A DNA stretch of 64,000 bases from Arcuatula senhousia (GCA_963971305.1 OZ020306.1:65693022-65757021), one strand, 5' to 3'; positions 44,217 through 56,320 are shown, counted from the first letter of the stretch. Translations and numbers: made by a program. Notes: generated by a model not told the origin, from the sequence alone.

Positions 44217-45779
44217 ATTGGATTAAATAAACCTGTGTTATTTTAAAAGTAACTATGTCATGATTTGTACTTAAACATCGTCAGACAAATACCTGAATAT
44301 TTGTTTTAAAAATGAAATGATTTAGCAGATGGATACAGACAAATTCAGGGACGTAAAAAGTAAACCGAACAAATATTCACCAGACCTGCAAATCATTTCT
44401 CAAGATTCGGTGTATATACAATTCCGTTCAAGAAAAAAAACTTTAAAAATGTACTTTTTATGCTGACCGAAGCGCTAATTCAAGGAATTTCAGGTTAGGC
44501 TATTGTTTGGTTTGTGACACCCTTAAAACCGATTACAGCAGCAAGTCGCTGCATAAGAGTAAACAGGTAAAATTTTATGAAGGCACACGCGCATTTGTGT
44601 AAACAGACCCCATATGCTTTATGCTAGCTGTCATATTGAATTATGAGGCCGTTAGGCAATGATTAAAAACCCTATCACAAACAATAGTGGAAAAAAATGT
44701 CACGTTTGAACCTTGCTGTAGGTATAGCTAACAGTATAAACCGTAGGAAATATATAAATGCACTAAAAGATGGAAAAAAAACCAAAAACAAAATCAAATA
44801 AACACCCCCAATTCTGTGTACATAAATGTAATGCTCTTATCTTAAAGATTTCATATCGATGGGTCTATTGGGCCCAAACGACTCTTGAGACTTTGCTAAA
44901 GATTAAGTGTACCAAACTGGTGTTTAATATTAAAATAACCAAAATTGAATTAATATAATGGCCAAGGCAGTGCAGATAGATATTGACTGTTTGCATTGTA
45001 TATACCATGAATAGATGTTTTACAAAATCTTGATCGGCAACTACAAAATGTACACAACCATACAGGGGCATGTGTTTGTGAATTTATGCACCATTTGTTG
45101 ACTGAATGCATCAAATGTGCATGCAGCACGACATTCATAATCACTGCTATAAAATAATCCATTGGCAAGATATTGATACTCTTTATCTAATTTCTTTCTA
45201 ATAAACATTTCAAAACTACGCAAAATTACATGTCTGCGTATTAATATTTCCAAAAAAAAAAAAAACAGATTTAAATATTTTATAGATATTCCTGATTATA
45301 GTCATGACACAAATTTAATAAATAAATAATTATGATATTATTTATCATGATTTTTACAAAAAAATATGTGGGGGACATTATAAATACATATACATTTCAA
45401 ATTGTTCTTTTAAAATAATAATTTTACTTTTCATTGCCTAGAAATGAACACATAGAGATGTCAAAATGTACGTCAAGAATTCAATGGTCCTGATTTGACA
45501 CACATATTTCAAAAGCAATGGTAATTTGGACTAGGTATCTTGGGTGCCAAACCTGAAAGAAGTAAAATTTTTGGTTATTGTTTTAATGAATTGAATTTAA
45601 GATAAACATGTCAAAGGTGACAAAAATAATAAGAAAAAAAATTTGCTTTCCGTAGTACTCTTTCAAACAATAACTTGATTGTTTACAATCAAGTAGAAGT
45701 GTGTTTTACTAGAATAGGACGCACCATGAGGCGGTTTGGTAGACTTCTTGGATTAAGAGAAATGTTCATATGTACATAT
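44217..45779. other. No gene seen
   Basis: AT-rich. Overlapping minus frames at 44865-45253 (60-72 aa) show scattered Cys and His but no recognised domain or splice signals I trust. Confidence 0.35.
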
Positions 45780-46090
45780 TTTGGATAGTCAGGTTTTCCA
45801 TATTTACAGGTTCATAATGGATAGAAATAAAGAAATGAAATCAGTTTAGCCTAGAAAGGTTTTGGTTAAATCAGGTTCAATTTAGACAGATTTTATGTGT
45901 ATTCATAATTCTGTTTAGACAGGTTGATTCATGATTCTGTTTAGATATTTTTCAAGTGTATTCAGATAGGTTTTTGTTAAAGCATGGTTCAGGTTTGGGG
46001 TTTATTCAGGAATCTGTTTAGCTAACTTTAGAATTTAGTCAGGACTCTGTTTAGCCAGATTTTTGGGTTTATTCAGGATTTATTTGTAGA
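45780..46090. repeat. Degenerate tandem repeat, unit about 35-40 bp
   Basis: The words TCTGTTTAG(A/C)CAG, GGTTTATTCAGGA and AGGTTTTGGTTAAA recur seven or eight times at irregular spacing. Confidence 0.6.
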
Positions 46091-47438
46091 AACAATCAAG
46101 TCGTTTTGCATTTCTAACCTTTATAGAAAAAAGTGCAGAAGAAAGTGTGGTGTATTTATTTACAAGCCAGAGGGTTGATTGTTTAACTTGCTCAATGCCT
46201 ATAATTATTTGCTATGTAAAAAGACATGTGCCGGATTTCTCGTTATTTTTATTCTGGAACATCTCAACACATGTATAATGCAGTAATGTTCGCTATCAGA
46301 CCTCGACCTAATTTAGTTGATGAGAAAACACTAACGGAAATTATGTTACGGACGTACAAACGAACGGACGGACAGACTGACGAACGAACAAACGAACGAA
46401 CGGACAAGGGTAAAACAGTATATCCCACTCTTCTCAAGACGGGAGCATAATAAAGAAACTAGAATACTTTAAAAATTCAGGAAGAGACCTAATGGTTGGA
46501 TTATATTTTTTCACAAAATATTTGATGTACATGTATTGACATGACTTTAAAAACGTGCAAATGTTAACTTTGATGTTTTGTGTAAAATTTTCAAATCTGT
46601 TCCTCAAACAGTTCAAGTGATCCACCCCCAAAAAATGTTAGATAGAAGGACAGAAAGACATATTAAAAGCTTTGCATTCCCTAACTTTATGTTTTAACAT
46701 AAAAAACAACATTAATATTAATAATATCAAAGCCTTCACACATCTATTTTTGTTGAATTTAATCCCTATAGAATTAGTCCTTGTGAGGTTAATGCCAACA
46801 AATACATGTTTTAAGTTTAACAAAAATAGTGTAAAGTGGTGGATCAAGAAATTTCAAAAGGGGGGGGGGGGGGCAAAATGACAAAATGGAAGTCCGCCCC
46901 TGGATCCTCCCTTGATGTATGTTTAATGTTAATTGTTTTAAGAAATGCAGTCGTTAGGTGGGCAATACATTTATGAAAGACGTTTATTTAAACTGTGCTA
47001 AACGTTCAGATGTTTTCCCTCAAAATTACAAATGTAGGCAGCAAAATATAGAGTTGGTCAGACACGCTAAACAGACATATATTTTGAGGTATCTTTAGAC
47101 TCAGATCATTGATACTTGAAGCTGAAAATATTGTTTGCTAGCTTGAGTTTAGTAACTTTATGTACAAATTGGAAGCAGATAAGGGTCTTCAATGGAAGGC
47201 ACATATTTTCATCACCTGCTTTCTAAATTATTTGAAATACTGGAACTACATGTGGATGAGTTTTGCATAGAATGATTTAACACCATCTAGTGCCGCGTGA
47301 TGACGGAGCACATGGTAGGCCACATTATTATATGCAACTTCAAAGTCATTATCATCTTTATTATAAACGACGACAAAACAGGTTACGAGAAATAATCGCG
47401 ATAAATAATATATCACTTGCCCTGAAAACCATATATAC
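46091..47438. other. No gene seen; ACGA/ACGG-rich patch 46350-46405 and (G)14 at 46860-46873
   Basis: GGACGTACAAACGAACGG, GACGAACGAACAAACG and CGAACGAACGGACAAG form a simple-repeat patch. The plus and minus frames around 46638-46881 are chance frames in AT-rich DNA. Confidence 0.5.
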
Positions 47439-47579
47439 GATAATAGTACATTGACTCGAAATAAAATTTTTATACGGACGAGGCTTAGAAACAGAAAAAC
47501 GCGAGGGTCTCCCGAGCGTTTTCTGTTTCTAGCCGAATTCGTATAAAATAATTTTATTTCGAGTCAGTGTACTATTATT
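47439..47579. mobile_element. Fold-back (near-palindromic) MITE, about 140 bp
   Basis: GATAATAGTACATTGACTCG and ATTTTTATACGGACGAGG at the left pair with the right arm TAGCCGAATTCGTATAAAAT and GAGTCAGTGTACTATTATTG. The arms, about 65 bp each, meet around CGCGAGGGTCTCCCGAGCG. Confidence 0.82.
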
Positions 47580-48395
47580 GTGTTTATACTGCATTACTTT
47601 TTTTTATTTTGTTCGACGTGTATTTTAACAAAATGAATAAATTGAAAAATCAATAAATCATCCCACAGCGACCCTATCTCCTTATATGGTCATAACACCT
47701 ATCAAATTGGCCTACTTGATACGTCCAACCTGGTTAATCTGGTTTTTCGAGTTGAGCGGCAATCGAAGTACACGAATGTGAATTTGGAACCCGATATCGT
47801 CCCTTTATTCGAGTTTTATGATTGTGTCCATTCTGTTAAAATAGCGTTGAAAATAAAAAAAAAATATAGCCCTTCACATGTATAGGTTGTGTTTAAAACC
47901 TGAACTATTTTCAAAGAAAATATGATAAAGCTAAACAAAGTTTTGAACATGTTTCACATAAAAAATATCAATCTTAGAAATTTTCCTTAATATTTTCATT
48001 AATCTAAACACAATTCTAAGCATGTTTGAATACTAAACGTGTTTAAAGTTCAACATAAATTATGCGTTAGGATTGCAAAGAAATGTAAGCTTATTTTCTA
48101 AATGATTTTTATATCATATCTACTAACAAGTTACCAGAAAGTAGATTATTAAAAACATTAAAAACACAAAATTTAAATAAATAATTAAGAGAGTAAACTA
48201 AAATTTATCCGATTGCATCTTTCATTATTGAAATTAATAAATTACCGGTATGTAAAAATTTTCCGAAATTGCAATGCTATAAGTAAGTGTACGTTAATAG
48301 ATCAGAATTTTAATTTTTTCTATCGTCTTTCAGCCAAAGATTAACATTTGTATTCTTAATTTTTATGCAACATTTCTTTTTCGTGTTTCTTGCAG
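47580..48395. other. No gene seen
   Basis: AT-rich sequence with no recognised repeat or coding frame. It would be intron or intergenic DNA if the exon at 48396 is real. Confidence 0.4.
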
Positions 48396-48620
48396 TCAAT
48401 GCTAGGAATGTCAGTTCAATTGAGTCTTTCCAGTTATATATTGGAACAAGTGGCTGTGCCAAAAAATAAGTGCTCATATATGCATAAAGCCATAGAAGCG
48501 CAAAATTGTAACGTGGGAGAGAATATATTTAGAAATGATTGTTGCGCCAATGCTCCGGTAGATAAACACCTTATTTGTAAATTTATAGAACATCTTCTAA
48601 TATATACAAGTCTGTGGTAA
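48396..48620 (+). CDS. Candidate terminal exon of an unknown Cys-containing protein
   Basis: A good acceptor (TTTCTTGCAG, pyrimidine-rich before it) precedes a 74-codon frame ending in TAA. The translation has a regular Cys spacing, C-x11-C-x10-CC-x10-C, within NKCSYMHKAIEAQNC and DCCANAPVDKHLIC. I recognise no family and found no partner exon, and the frame is short enough to be chance. Frames further on (48650-48835, 48984-49238) are likewise unassigned. Confidence 0.25.
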   Translation, partial: SMLGMSVQLSLSSYILEQVAVPKNKCSYMHKAIEAQNCNVGENIFRNDCCANAPVDKHLICKFIEHLLIYTSLW

Positions 48621-49884
48621 ATTTTAAAGATATTTTCAAACAGTAAATTATGCCAATATTTATTTTTCATTCGAAAGCTTCCTACTTTCATGACTTAATT
48701 TCTACCGGAAACATGACAAAAATTTTTCGATTGAAACTGATATCAAGTGGAGAATGTGGAACTACAAGGTCGAAGTTGTATTCTGATTTTGAAAGGCTCA
48801 ACGCATGTGTAGAATTGATCATAAAATCATTGTGACCACTGGGATACCCAGAAACTCTGTGGGTTACCCGTGTTGACGAAGTGAATTTGCCCAAATGCAA
48901 GAAACGATAGAAAAGGGGCGTGTTATTAAAGTGATATACTGACATTGACCGTATACCACATATCGATATACGGCCAGTAAAATTTGACTACTTATATAGA
49001 ACAATTGCAGTATAAAAACAATAATAAACGAGAGAGAATTGTTTTTCTTCACAATCTTCTGTCGTTGACGATATTTGCATCGACGTGTTTTCAACTTTCA
49101 CAAAAGTTTGCATTAAATTTCAACTTCTTCACACTAGTGTTTCGCACAGTTTTTGATCCAGCTGAGAAAGTGGAGATAATCGTACACATCGTCACCAGTG
49201 ATGAGCCGATAAATTTTTTGATACCAATTAATCTGTAATAAGAAAGGTAAAGTTTGCTCTATTGCCAGTTTGGAATCTAGACTGTTGTTGATCTATTGTA
49301 TCTTCTTTCTAAGAGTATTGGGTTTTCCCTTTCGTGGTTGGATACCCTTCAAAACATGATCATAGTTATGATAACGTGAAGGTTATACAACATTTTCTTG
49401 AGTCCCTGTCAACAAACTGTCACGTGATATTTAGTTGAAAAAGAGGTTGACTTTTTCTGGAAATTCAATGGTAGCCATTATGATTGGCTATTAGATAATT
49501 AGATTTTGAACTTTGAATCTCGAATCCCGAGTCTCAGATCTCAAATATCGAAATCTCAAATTCAGAATTTCGAATCTCGATACAGCACGTGTTTTCGTTT
49601 TTTAAGACCTATTTTGATTGGAACATGATAAACTGATTAAGAAAATAATATGATTGTTCAAAAGTATATTGAATTTCGAAACCCGGATCTCAAATAAGCC
49701 TTCTTACGAACATGTAGCTGTTGTTCATTCTACCTCTAAAATTACTTCTTTAGTTATCGGGTTTTGTTGAAAAAAAACCTTAATTGTTGAAGACAAAATT
49801 GTAAGTGATTTTCATTTGTTTAAATAGCGTTTAGCTGGTACTGACATGATGACCTCATTATCCTACCGGACTCTAACTCTAAGA
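48621..49884. other. No assigned gene; ATCTCGAA-type simple repeat at 49505-49585
   Basis: TGAATCTCGAATCCCGAGTC, ATCTCAAATATCGAAATCTC and AATTTCGAATCTCGATAC form a degenerate simple repeat. Open frames on both strands around 48650-49240 are unassigned. Confidence 0.4.
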
Positions 49885-50095
49885 TCACAATGGACAAAGA
49901 TGGGAGAGGGAGGTTTTGGCGCAATAAAACCTTGCATTGTGTAACCCACCATTGCTATTTAAATGCCTTCACTAAGTCAGGACCATTGCGGTCTTTCAAT
50001 TTCTGCGGTATGTTTGTTTATTCATCCCTTAAGGATATTTGATATTGATGCTCGAGGTTCAGTCGTTTTGTATTTCTCTTTAATAAGCATATTAC
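49885..50095 (+). repeat. Dispersed repeat family A, copy 5
   Basis: AAGATCACAATGGAC, GAGGGAGGTTTTGGCGCAAT, AAATGCCTTCACTAAGTCAGG and ACCATTGCGGTC, with the inverted ends imperfect. Confidence 0.7.
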
Positions 50096-50109
50096 AGTAT
50101 TGTATAGAT

Positions 50110-50745
50110 GTACACGTCACCTGGCGAAATGGATAGACGATAGCGTTAAAAGTAAAATGGCGACTTGGTCACAGAGTGACTTGGATGCGTTCGGCAGGGT
50201 AAAACAGATAATCTGACCGAAAACTATAGGTGTGCAACCTGAGGGACAATTGGCACGTAACAGATGACACCCTAAATGAAATTGTTGTAAGTCTCGTAAA
50301 AAGAAATATCCGTAGAATTTCCCACAGTAGGTGAAATCTTCATCTTTATTCTGTAAGAACTCATATTTAGAAGAAAAAATCTGAATTATGCCTTGAGAAA
50401 TGATTGGTTATAGGTTCTATTTGTCTTTGGCTGTCCGTTGTATAAAGGTGACCACAATTGTATCAATATTGCGTCTCATAATCCTGTTAACCTTACTCGA
50501 TTTAAAGTGTCTTTTAAAATGCCTGTTTCAAGTCAGGGACTTTGCGATTTAAAGTCTCTACTGTGTGTCCTTGCATTGTTTGTTCTCATTTCTTGGGAAT
50601 TTGAGATGGTACTAGTTCGAGTGTTATTGCTTTAAAGTTTATTCTCCCCTAGTCAGCCATCTTAAAATCATCACCCTGTGTATTTTAATCTCCCTGATAA
50701 AGCTAAAATATCAACGCTTAAGAGTACAGCAATAACCAATCATTA
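50110..50745 (+). mobile_element. Diverged SINE-like copy split by a family A fragment
   Basis: 50110-50345 matches the middle of the copy at 17759 in decayed form (GGTAAAACAGATAATCTGACCG, by position 50196-50217; GTGCAACCTGAGGGAC; GGCACGTAACAG). 50640-50745 matches its 3' end (CATCTTAAAATCATCACC, CTCCCTGATAAAGCTAAAAT, AGAGTACAGCAATAACC). Between them, 50455-50635 carries AAAATGCCTGTTTCAAGTCAGG and TTGCGATTTAAAG from family A. Confidence 0.5.
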
Positions 50746-51350
50746 CAGTGAGACTCGAGGATTGGAACGGGGAGGAAGGTCTGATGGTTATAACGTACAT
50801 CTAAACAACATATGAACAATGCAGTGACAGTTTTTTTTCAGAAATCATTAATGTGAATGATGTGCAATTTATCAAACATTTCTTATGATTTTGTATATCA
50901 AACTTAGTTATCTTTCTTTACACACTCATTCTTTTATTTCTTAATAATATCCCGAACAGTGTTAATATTCCTTTTGAGAGACCAGTGAAGTCGAGCGTGT
51001 AATACATTGAATAGAAAAGGTCCAAGTAAACAAAAACTGACTGAAAAATAAGCCAACATAACACTCAAAAGTTCTGATCATAAACCTGCTTTATTGACTA
51101 TTTTAAAAAAAAAGATTGTATCAAGTTAAGACCAGTTTTGACCTTTGTAGTGTTCAAAATAAGTTTTGTTTTACCCATAACTACCCTTCCGCCTACTTTG
51201 GTCCCAAAACCGTTCGGTTCTTTTTTTTGTCCGTTTGTTGTCCTAAGTCACACTTTCTATGACCTTTATACATTATTGTTCCTTGAATCTCCATGATACA
51301 GCTAAATTCATGCTGCTTGGGAGTAAAGCAATAACATTCGATAACTGTGA
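50740..51350 (+). repeat. Direct repeat block, copy 1 (partner 51340-52440)
   Basis: GTGAGACTCGAGGATTGGAACGG, by position 50750-50772, AGTTATCTTTCTTTACACAC, AAACCTGCTTTATTGAC and CCGTTCGGTTC recur in order at 51350, 52060, 52215 and 52341, with clear divergence. The block ends in a SINE-like 3' end (GATACAGCTAAATTCATGCTGCTTGGGAG, by position 51294-51322). Confidence 0.55.
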
Positions 51351-51386
51351 GACTCAAGGTTTGGAACGGAGAGAAAAGTTAAAAGG

Positions 51387-51939
51387 TTAAGGTAGATGAA
51401 TGTCTATCACTGAGCATCTTTTTTGCACATCTATCATAACTTTAGATTTTATAATGCTAGCTATTCTAATTGATTTCTATTCGGCTAGGTAGACATCAAA
51501 AGTAATCATTACAACACAAATTTGGATAAAATTCAACTTCTTTGTGAATTTCAATACTTCCCCATACTTTTCTAAGGGAGATAATTTGTATAGAAATAAT
51601 AGGGAAAAGACACAATTTTCAATTGTTTAAAAAAAATGATGGTGAACTTAATTCTTTATTTAGTATATTTAAAAATAAATAAAAATCAAAATTTTCACAA
51701 ATTATAAGAAAAATCAATGGACTAGATTTTCTTAGATGAAGAAAACTTTAATTTTCCCTATTGTACCTATATATAAAAAAGTATTAAAATCATGCATTTT
51801 TCAAAGTCGTTTCTACAAAAATTCCCCTGGTGAACTTTTAATTTTATTATCGAAATCTAAAGTACCATTCTAGAGCTAACTGCACCAAAAATTTACGAAA
51901 ATTTTATGAATAGATTTTTATACACCCCATCTACCTTAA
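51387..51939. mobile_element. TIR element with TTAAGGTAGATG ends
   Basis: TTAAGGTAGATG (51387-51398) and CATCTACCTTAA (51928-51939) are perfect inverted ends. 553 bp, no transposase frame. It sits inside the second direct repeat block and shares TTAAGGTAG with the element at 8460. Confidence 0.7.
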
Positions 51940-52440
51940 GACATTATTCATTTTAGCAATGCAGCATTACTCAGAAACGTCAAATTTGAATGTAATTGTT
52001 ATTCAATTTCTTGGATATTTCTATACATCATGTATTCCAAGACGCTTTCAAAATTAGTTATCTTTCTTTTCGCGCTCTTTCTTTTAATTTAAATTTTCAT
52101 ACTAACATTGTGAAGAAAATGCAATCGATAAGTTTCAGAGTAATGATCTTGGTCAAAAGTCCAAAAACCTGACGAATAAGAGAACACTTCAATTAAAAGT
52201 AAAATCTGGTTACAAACCTGCTTATTTCACAATATAAAAAAACTATATCAAGTAAATAATTTCAAGTCGGTAGACATGGTAGAATTCACAGTAATTTTAT
52301 CTCTACTCATAAAATCTTTCCCATAGTTTGGTCACACAACCGTTCGGAAACTTTGTTGTCGGTTAGTTTTCTGAAGTCTAATAGAAATGTCACACTATCC
52401 ATGAACTTTATACGTTATGCTGTTATTAAAAGCTGTTTTT
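51940..52440 (+). repeat. Direct repeat block, copy 2, remainder
   Basis: The part of copy 2 downstream of the TIR element: AGCAATGCAG, AAAATTAGTTATCTTTC, AAACCTGCTTATTTCAC, CACACAACCGTTCGG. Confidence 0.5.
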
Positions 52441-52984
52441 TTATTTTTTAAGTTTATAAAAGTATTAAGTTTAAAAAAACAGCTAGTGTGAAAATGCACA
52501 AATCTTTGTTTTATTTTTTTCGTCCCATGTACATGTACATGAATTGCAATCATAGAAACTCATGTCTGTAAGCCGAGTTCGAGGTTACTAACTTACATGT
52601 AATTTTAAGGATGGATATTTGAAAACGTTTTAAATGTAAAATATTTGATAAAATATATTGCATTGATGCTTAGGGGTAACATTTAAAACAAAATATATAC
52701 TCAATAAAAACCCGCGCTATACTCAAGAGTGATAAAATGATATCGTGGAATTGATTTTGACTTACTTCCCTTTATAAGTGTTGCACATATTTTTCCTGCG
52801 TCGCCGAAGGCGAAATCAGGTTTAGGAAGTGTCACTCCGTCTGTCAGTCTGTCAGTCTGTAGCGCTAAAGGGGTGTCTGTCTTTTGTTATCTGAATCTCA
52901 AAAACCAAACACTAGATCTTTCTGGAATTGTACACAGTGATTACAGATAAATTTAAGGCAAGCATCTCCCCTTTTGGGATCATT
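52441..52984. other. No gene seen; GACGAAGGC-type repeat head at 52795-52880
   Basis: CGTCGCCGAAGGCGAAATCAGG followed by AGTGTCACTCCGTCTGTCAG resembles 61440-61490 (GACGAAAGCCGAAGGAGAC, GCACTCCGTCTGCCTGC). Confidence 0.4.
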
Positions 52985-53330
52985 TTATAATTCCGTTCTG
53001 ATTAGCAATTAGTGGGTCAAAAGGGAGAATTATAAAACTTATATTTTTTGTTTAAATTTTTGCGTGTTTTCTTTATATTCTTGTTAGATATAAGGATCTT
53101 AAATACATGCAGATATTCATTTTCAGTCTATAAATTGGAATGCACGTGACAGTCAACCATAGGATGCAAGTGTCAAAAGCTATTGTCTGTTTATGTTGGG
53201 CCTAGAACCTACATGGTTCAACGTTTTGCTGTGCGACGCATGGCCAGACATCGATTGGTCTTGTTTAATTACGATTTGTATTATTTGATCTAACGAAGTA
53301 TCAATCTGATCAAAATCAGATCTATCAATT

Positions 53331-53529
53331 TTTCCATACTGTCTCTGCATGGAAGATCTGAAGACATCCTATTCTACTTTCTGTTCTGATTGGAATAACT
53401 AGTAAGATGGAAACTTTTAAGATTTTGGAAGCATTATTCCTTATGATAAATCCAGAGGATTCTGGAAAAGTCATCAGAACAGAAACTAGAATGGGATGTC
53501 TTCAGATCTACCATGCAGTGAAAGTATGG
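53331..53529. repeat. Long inverted repeat (about 45-bp arms) in the duplicated segment, copy 1
   Basis: Left CTGCATGGAAGATCTGAAGA followed by CATCCTATTCTACTTTCTG (53345-53390); right CATCAGAACAGAAACTAGAATG followed by GGATGTCTTCAGATC (53474-53518). The loop is about 80 bp. Confidence 0.82.
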
Positions 53530-53564
53530 AACAAATGACAGGTCCAGGTAGTAAATCGGTGTCT

Positions 53565-53950
53565 GCTGACTCTTCCGTGGCATATTTTGTTCCGACCTAT
53601 AATTTAAGAAAAGAATAATTAGAAACTTATTGCTATTATTCCAAGCAGTACGAATTCGGCAGTATCAGGGAGAGTACAGGAAAGGGGTGATAAAATGAAC
53701 ACAGTTGAGGAAAGTAGAACAAAAGGCCAATGGGAGTGAGATTTTTGAATGTCAATGGTAAAAGGAGGATGATAGTTGCGTCTCTGCATGACGAAGAAGC
53801 TAAGGGAAGCAAATTGTTGATTGCTATTCCCTTGTTTTTATATTTCTGTGTTTAATGACGTCTATTTTTCCTCCTGTTACTGGTTTGGTCTCTGCTCTTT
53901 TAGACTAATGACAATCGGACGCCCCATTGATATCTCTAATTCTTGCAATA
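53565..53950 (+). pseudogene. Penelope-like 3' UTR remnant
   Basis: GCTGACTCTTCCGTGGCA, TTCTGTGTTTAATGACGTC, TTACTGGTTTGGTCTCTGC and CAATCGGACGCCCCATTG match the family's 3' UTR with divergence. Its twin is at 59910-60315. Confidence 0.5.
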
Positions 53951-54477
53951 AAGCTCCATTTTTATAAATGGGAGTATGATTTTTATGCCCCAACGACAAA
54001 ATGTTGAGAGAGGGGGGATGGGCTGTTGTTTTAAACATGTTCATCAATCCGTCCGTTTGGGATTGGATCGTAATGAAAACATTCATGAACATTTCCATCA
54101 AGCATTTCTGAGAATCAATACATGTATTTCGTAAGTAACGTTCAGACCTGTCAGACTTCTACTTTCTGTTTGGACACATTCCTTCAAATCTTTATTTATC
54201 ATACATTATAAAACCGCCACACATTGTTAAACCATTATGAATCATTTGAACGTCGTTGTTTTTTTCCAGAACAACCAAAAAATAGAAAAAAACCATCAGT
54301 TTTTTTGGTCTTTGTCACTATCTAATACGCATTATCTGATCAGAAAACAACCTTAATGTTGCCTATTCAATTAAAGAAAACACAAACATGTTTTTGAGTT
54401 CTAAGGAATATGGGCCTTTAGCACCTTCTATTTGAAAACCTTTTTATTTTTATTATCATAACAGACCCTTAAAAGCT

Positions 54478-54647
54478 ATATGATTCAATATGAGGAAAAG
54501 GGTTTCAATTTGCCCACAAACAACTCTCTAGAGATTTTAATTTGTATCCTAAAAGTTAAGCATCATCATGATCATTGATTTTAAACTTCATGCTTGTACT
54601 GCTATAATAGAAACTAAAGCGAAACAAACTTAACAGGAATCTTCAAA
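54478..54647 (+). repeat. 170-bp direct repeat, copy 1 (partner 55077-55245)
   Basis: TATGATTCAATATGAGGAAA, CAACTCTCTAGAGATTTT, AAAGTTAAGCATCA and GCGAAACAAACTTAACAGGA recur 597-598 bp downstream with few changes. Confidence 0.85.
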
Positions 54648-55036
54648 CAACTCGAGATAATAAGTCGTGCCCACGACATAATAAGTCGAGAGCACGACAT
54701 GATAAGTCTTGCGCTCGAGATAATAAGTCGTGCCCACGACATAATAAGTCGAGAGCACGACATGATAAGTCTTGCGCTCGAGATAATAAGTCGTGCCCAC
54801 GACATAATAAGTCGAGAGCACGACATGATAAGTCGTGCGCTCGAGATAATAAGTCGTGCGCACGACATAATAAGTCGAGAGCAGGACATGATAAGTCGTG
54901 CGTTCGAGATAATAAGTCTTACGCATGACATAATAAGTCGAGAGCACGACATAATAAGTTGTGCGCTCGAGATAATAAGTCGTGCGCACGACATAATAAG
55001 TCGAGAGCACGACATAATAAGTCGTGCGCTGGAGAT
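54648..55036. repeat. 63-bp tandem array of palindromic subunits, about 6 units
   Basis: Each unit strings three 21-bp parts: CTCGAGATAATAAGTCGTGC, CACGACATAATAAGTCGAGAG and CACGACATGATAAGTC. The period is 63 bp (54670 to 54733). GTCGTGCGCACGAC (for example 54852-54865) is a perfect 14-bp palindrome and CTCGAG is another. Both strands are open because 63 is a multiple of three. Confidence 0.9.
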
Positions 55037-55076
55037 AAATTTTAATAAAAATAACAAAAGTGAGATCCTAAAAAAC

Positions 55077-55245
55077 TATATGATTCAATATGAGGAAAAG
55101 GGTTTCAATTTGCCCACAAACAACTCTCTAGAGATTTTGCATCCTAAAAGTTAAGCATCACCATGATCATTGGTTTAAAACGCCATGCTTGAAGCTATAA
55201 TAATAGAAACTAAAGCGAAACAAACTTAACAGGAATCTTAAAAAA
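55077..55245 (+). repeat. 170-bp direct repeat, copy 2
   Basis: Copy of 54478-54647, differing by small indels (GATTTTGCATCC against GATTTTAATTTGTATCC). No palindromic array follows it. Confidence 0.85.
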
Positions 55246-55399
55246 ACTCTCAATTCACAAGTATCATTAACAACAACAGCATGACATACATTTTCGACTA
55301 ACCTCCATCTTAGAGTGTTGTCATGAGAAATAATTTTTGAAGCTTCGAATTATATAACGATATAATAATTAAATGCATTATTCATTACTTAAAGATAAT

Positions 55400-55612
55400 A
55401 ACTGTGGATTCATTTATTTTCGTGGATACCAATTTTCGTGGTTTGATGAAAAATTGTCAGGTTGTGGATTCTTAAACTCGTGGCTCTGTAGTTTGCAACA
55501 TACAAACCAATATAAAATCTCCTTTTCGTGGAGTATCAAATTTCGTGGGTCAAGATCACCCACGAAAACCACGAAAATTAATACCCCACGAATAATAATG
55601 AAACCACAGTAT
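55400..55612. mobile_element. MITE with ACTGTGGATTCATTTATTTT ends
   Basis: Left ACTGTGGATTCATTTATTTT and right AATAATAATGAAACCACAGT are imperfect inverted repeats about 30 bp long. The interior repeats TTTTCGTGG / CCACGAAAA words. 213 bp. A decayed relative is at 44037. Confidence 0.72.
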
Positions 55613-56092
55613 TTCCGAGTCAATGCTTGGGATTTTTTATCATCAAAGTATTAAAAACTGTCGAGTGACCTCCAGTAATTTTGTGATTGCATGACTTGTA
55701 TCACATGAAGTGATTGATTGTTTGACATCTTTTTTGTATGGCATAAATAACGTATTGAATACCATATCATAACTTTTGTATATACAGGATTTTCATAAAA
55801 TAAAACAAAAATAACACATTCAGAAAATGTGTTATCAGTTCAGAATGGAAACTTTGTTTATGCAAACAACAATTTGGGTTTCCTAGAGTGTGCTAAAAAA
55901 GCATTACTACCAGACATGCCAGAGGGACAATTAATAAAAGCAATTAATTTTATCTTAAATTTTCTTAAAGTGCAGGAAAATTTAAGAAATTAAATTGAAC
56001 TTTAAGACTAGCTCAGAAAATGATGCGAATCAGAGTTGTTGTTCTTATCCTATAAGATGATTATTTATTATATACACACTCAATAGATCGTT
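55613..56092. other. No gene seen
   Basis: AT-rich. No supported feature. Confidence 0.45.
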
Positions 56093-56320
56093 AGCAACAT
56101 GACACATGTGCTAAACCAAACAGGGACTATTATTTCTTATTCCTAACCACCTTAGTTCACTTTCCTTTTAACTTGAATGTACGTTGAGGATTGACTTTTT
56201 TATTGTTATAGCTGTTTTTGCATATGTTGCAGTTTGTTTTTGTGATTTAATGTCTACTGATTATGTCTTGTGCTTTTTGTCCCATGGCATGAATGTCCTC
56301 CTAGATACACATTTACTTCT
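56093..56320 (+). pseudogene. Possible Penelope-like 3' UTR remnant
   Basis: GCAACATGACACATGTGCTA, CCACCTTAGTTCACTTTCC, TTGAATGTACGTTGAGGATTG and GGCATGAATGTCC follow the family order but with much divergence. Confidence 0.4.

Larger units (their letters stand above)
52985..54268 (+). repeat. 1.3 kb direct segmental duplication, copy 1
   Basis: Matches 59350-60635 through its length at high identity: TAGCAATTAGTGGGTCAAAAGG, by position 53003-53024, CACGTGACAGTCAACCATAGG, CTCTGCATGGAAGATCTGAAGAC, TGACAATCGGACGCC, ACACATTCCTTCAAATCTTTATTTA and CATTTGAACGTCGTTG. It carries a long hairpin and a Penelope-like 3' UTR remnant. Confidence 0.85.

Noticed and set aside
54614..55154. Long repetitive open frames on both strands across the 63-bp array
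   Set aside because: The period is a multiple of three and lacks stops, so open frames are expected without coding.
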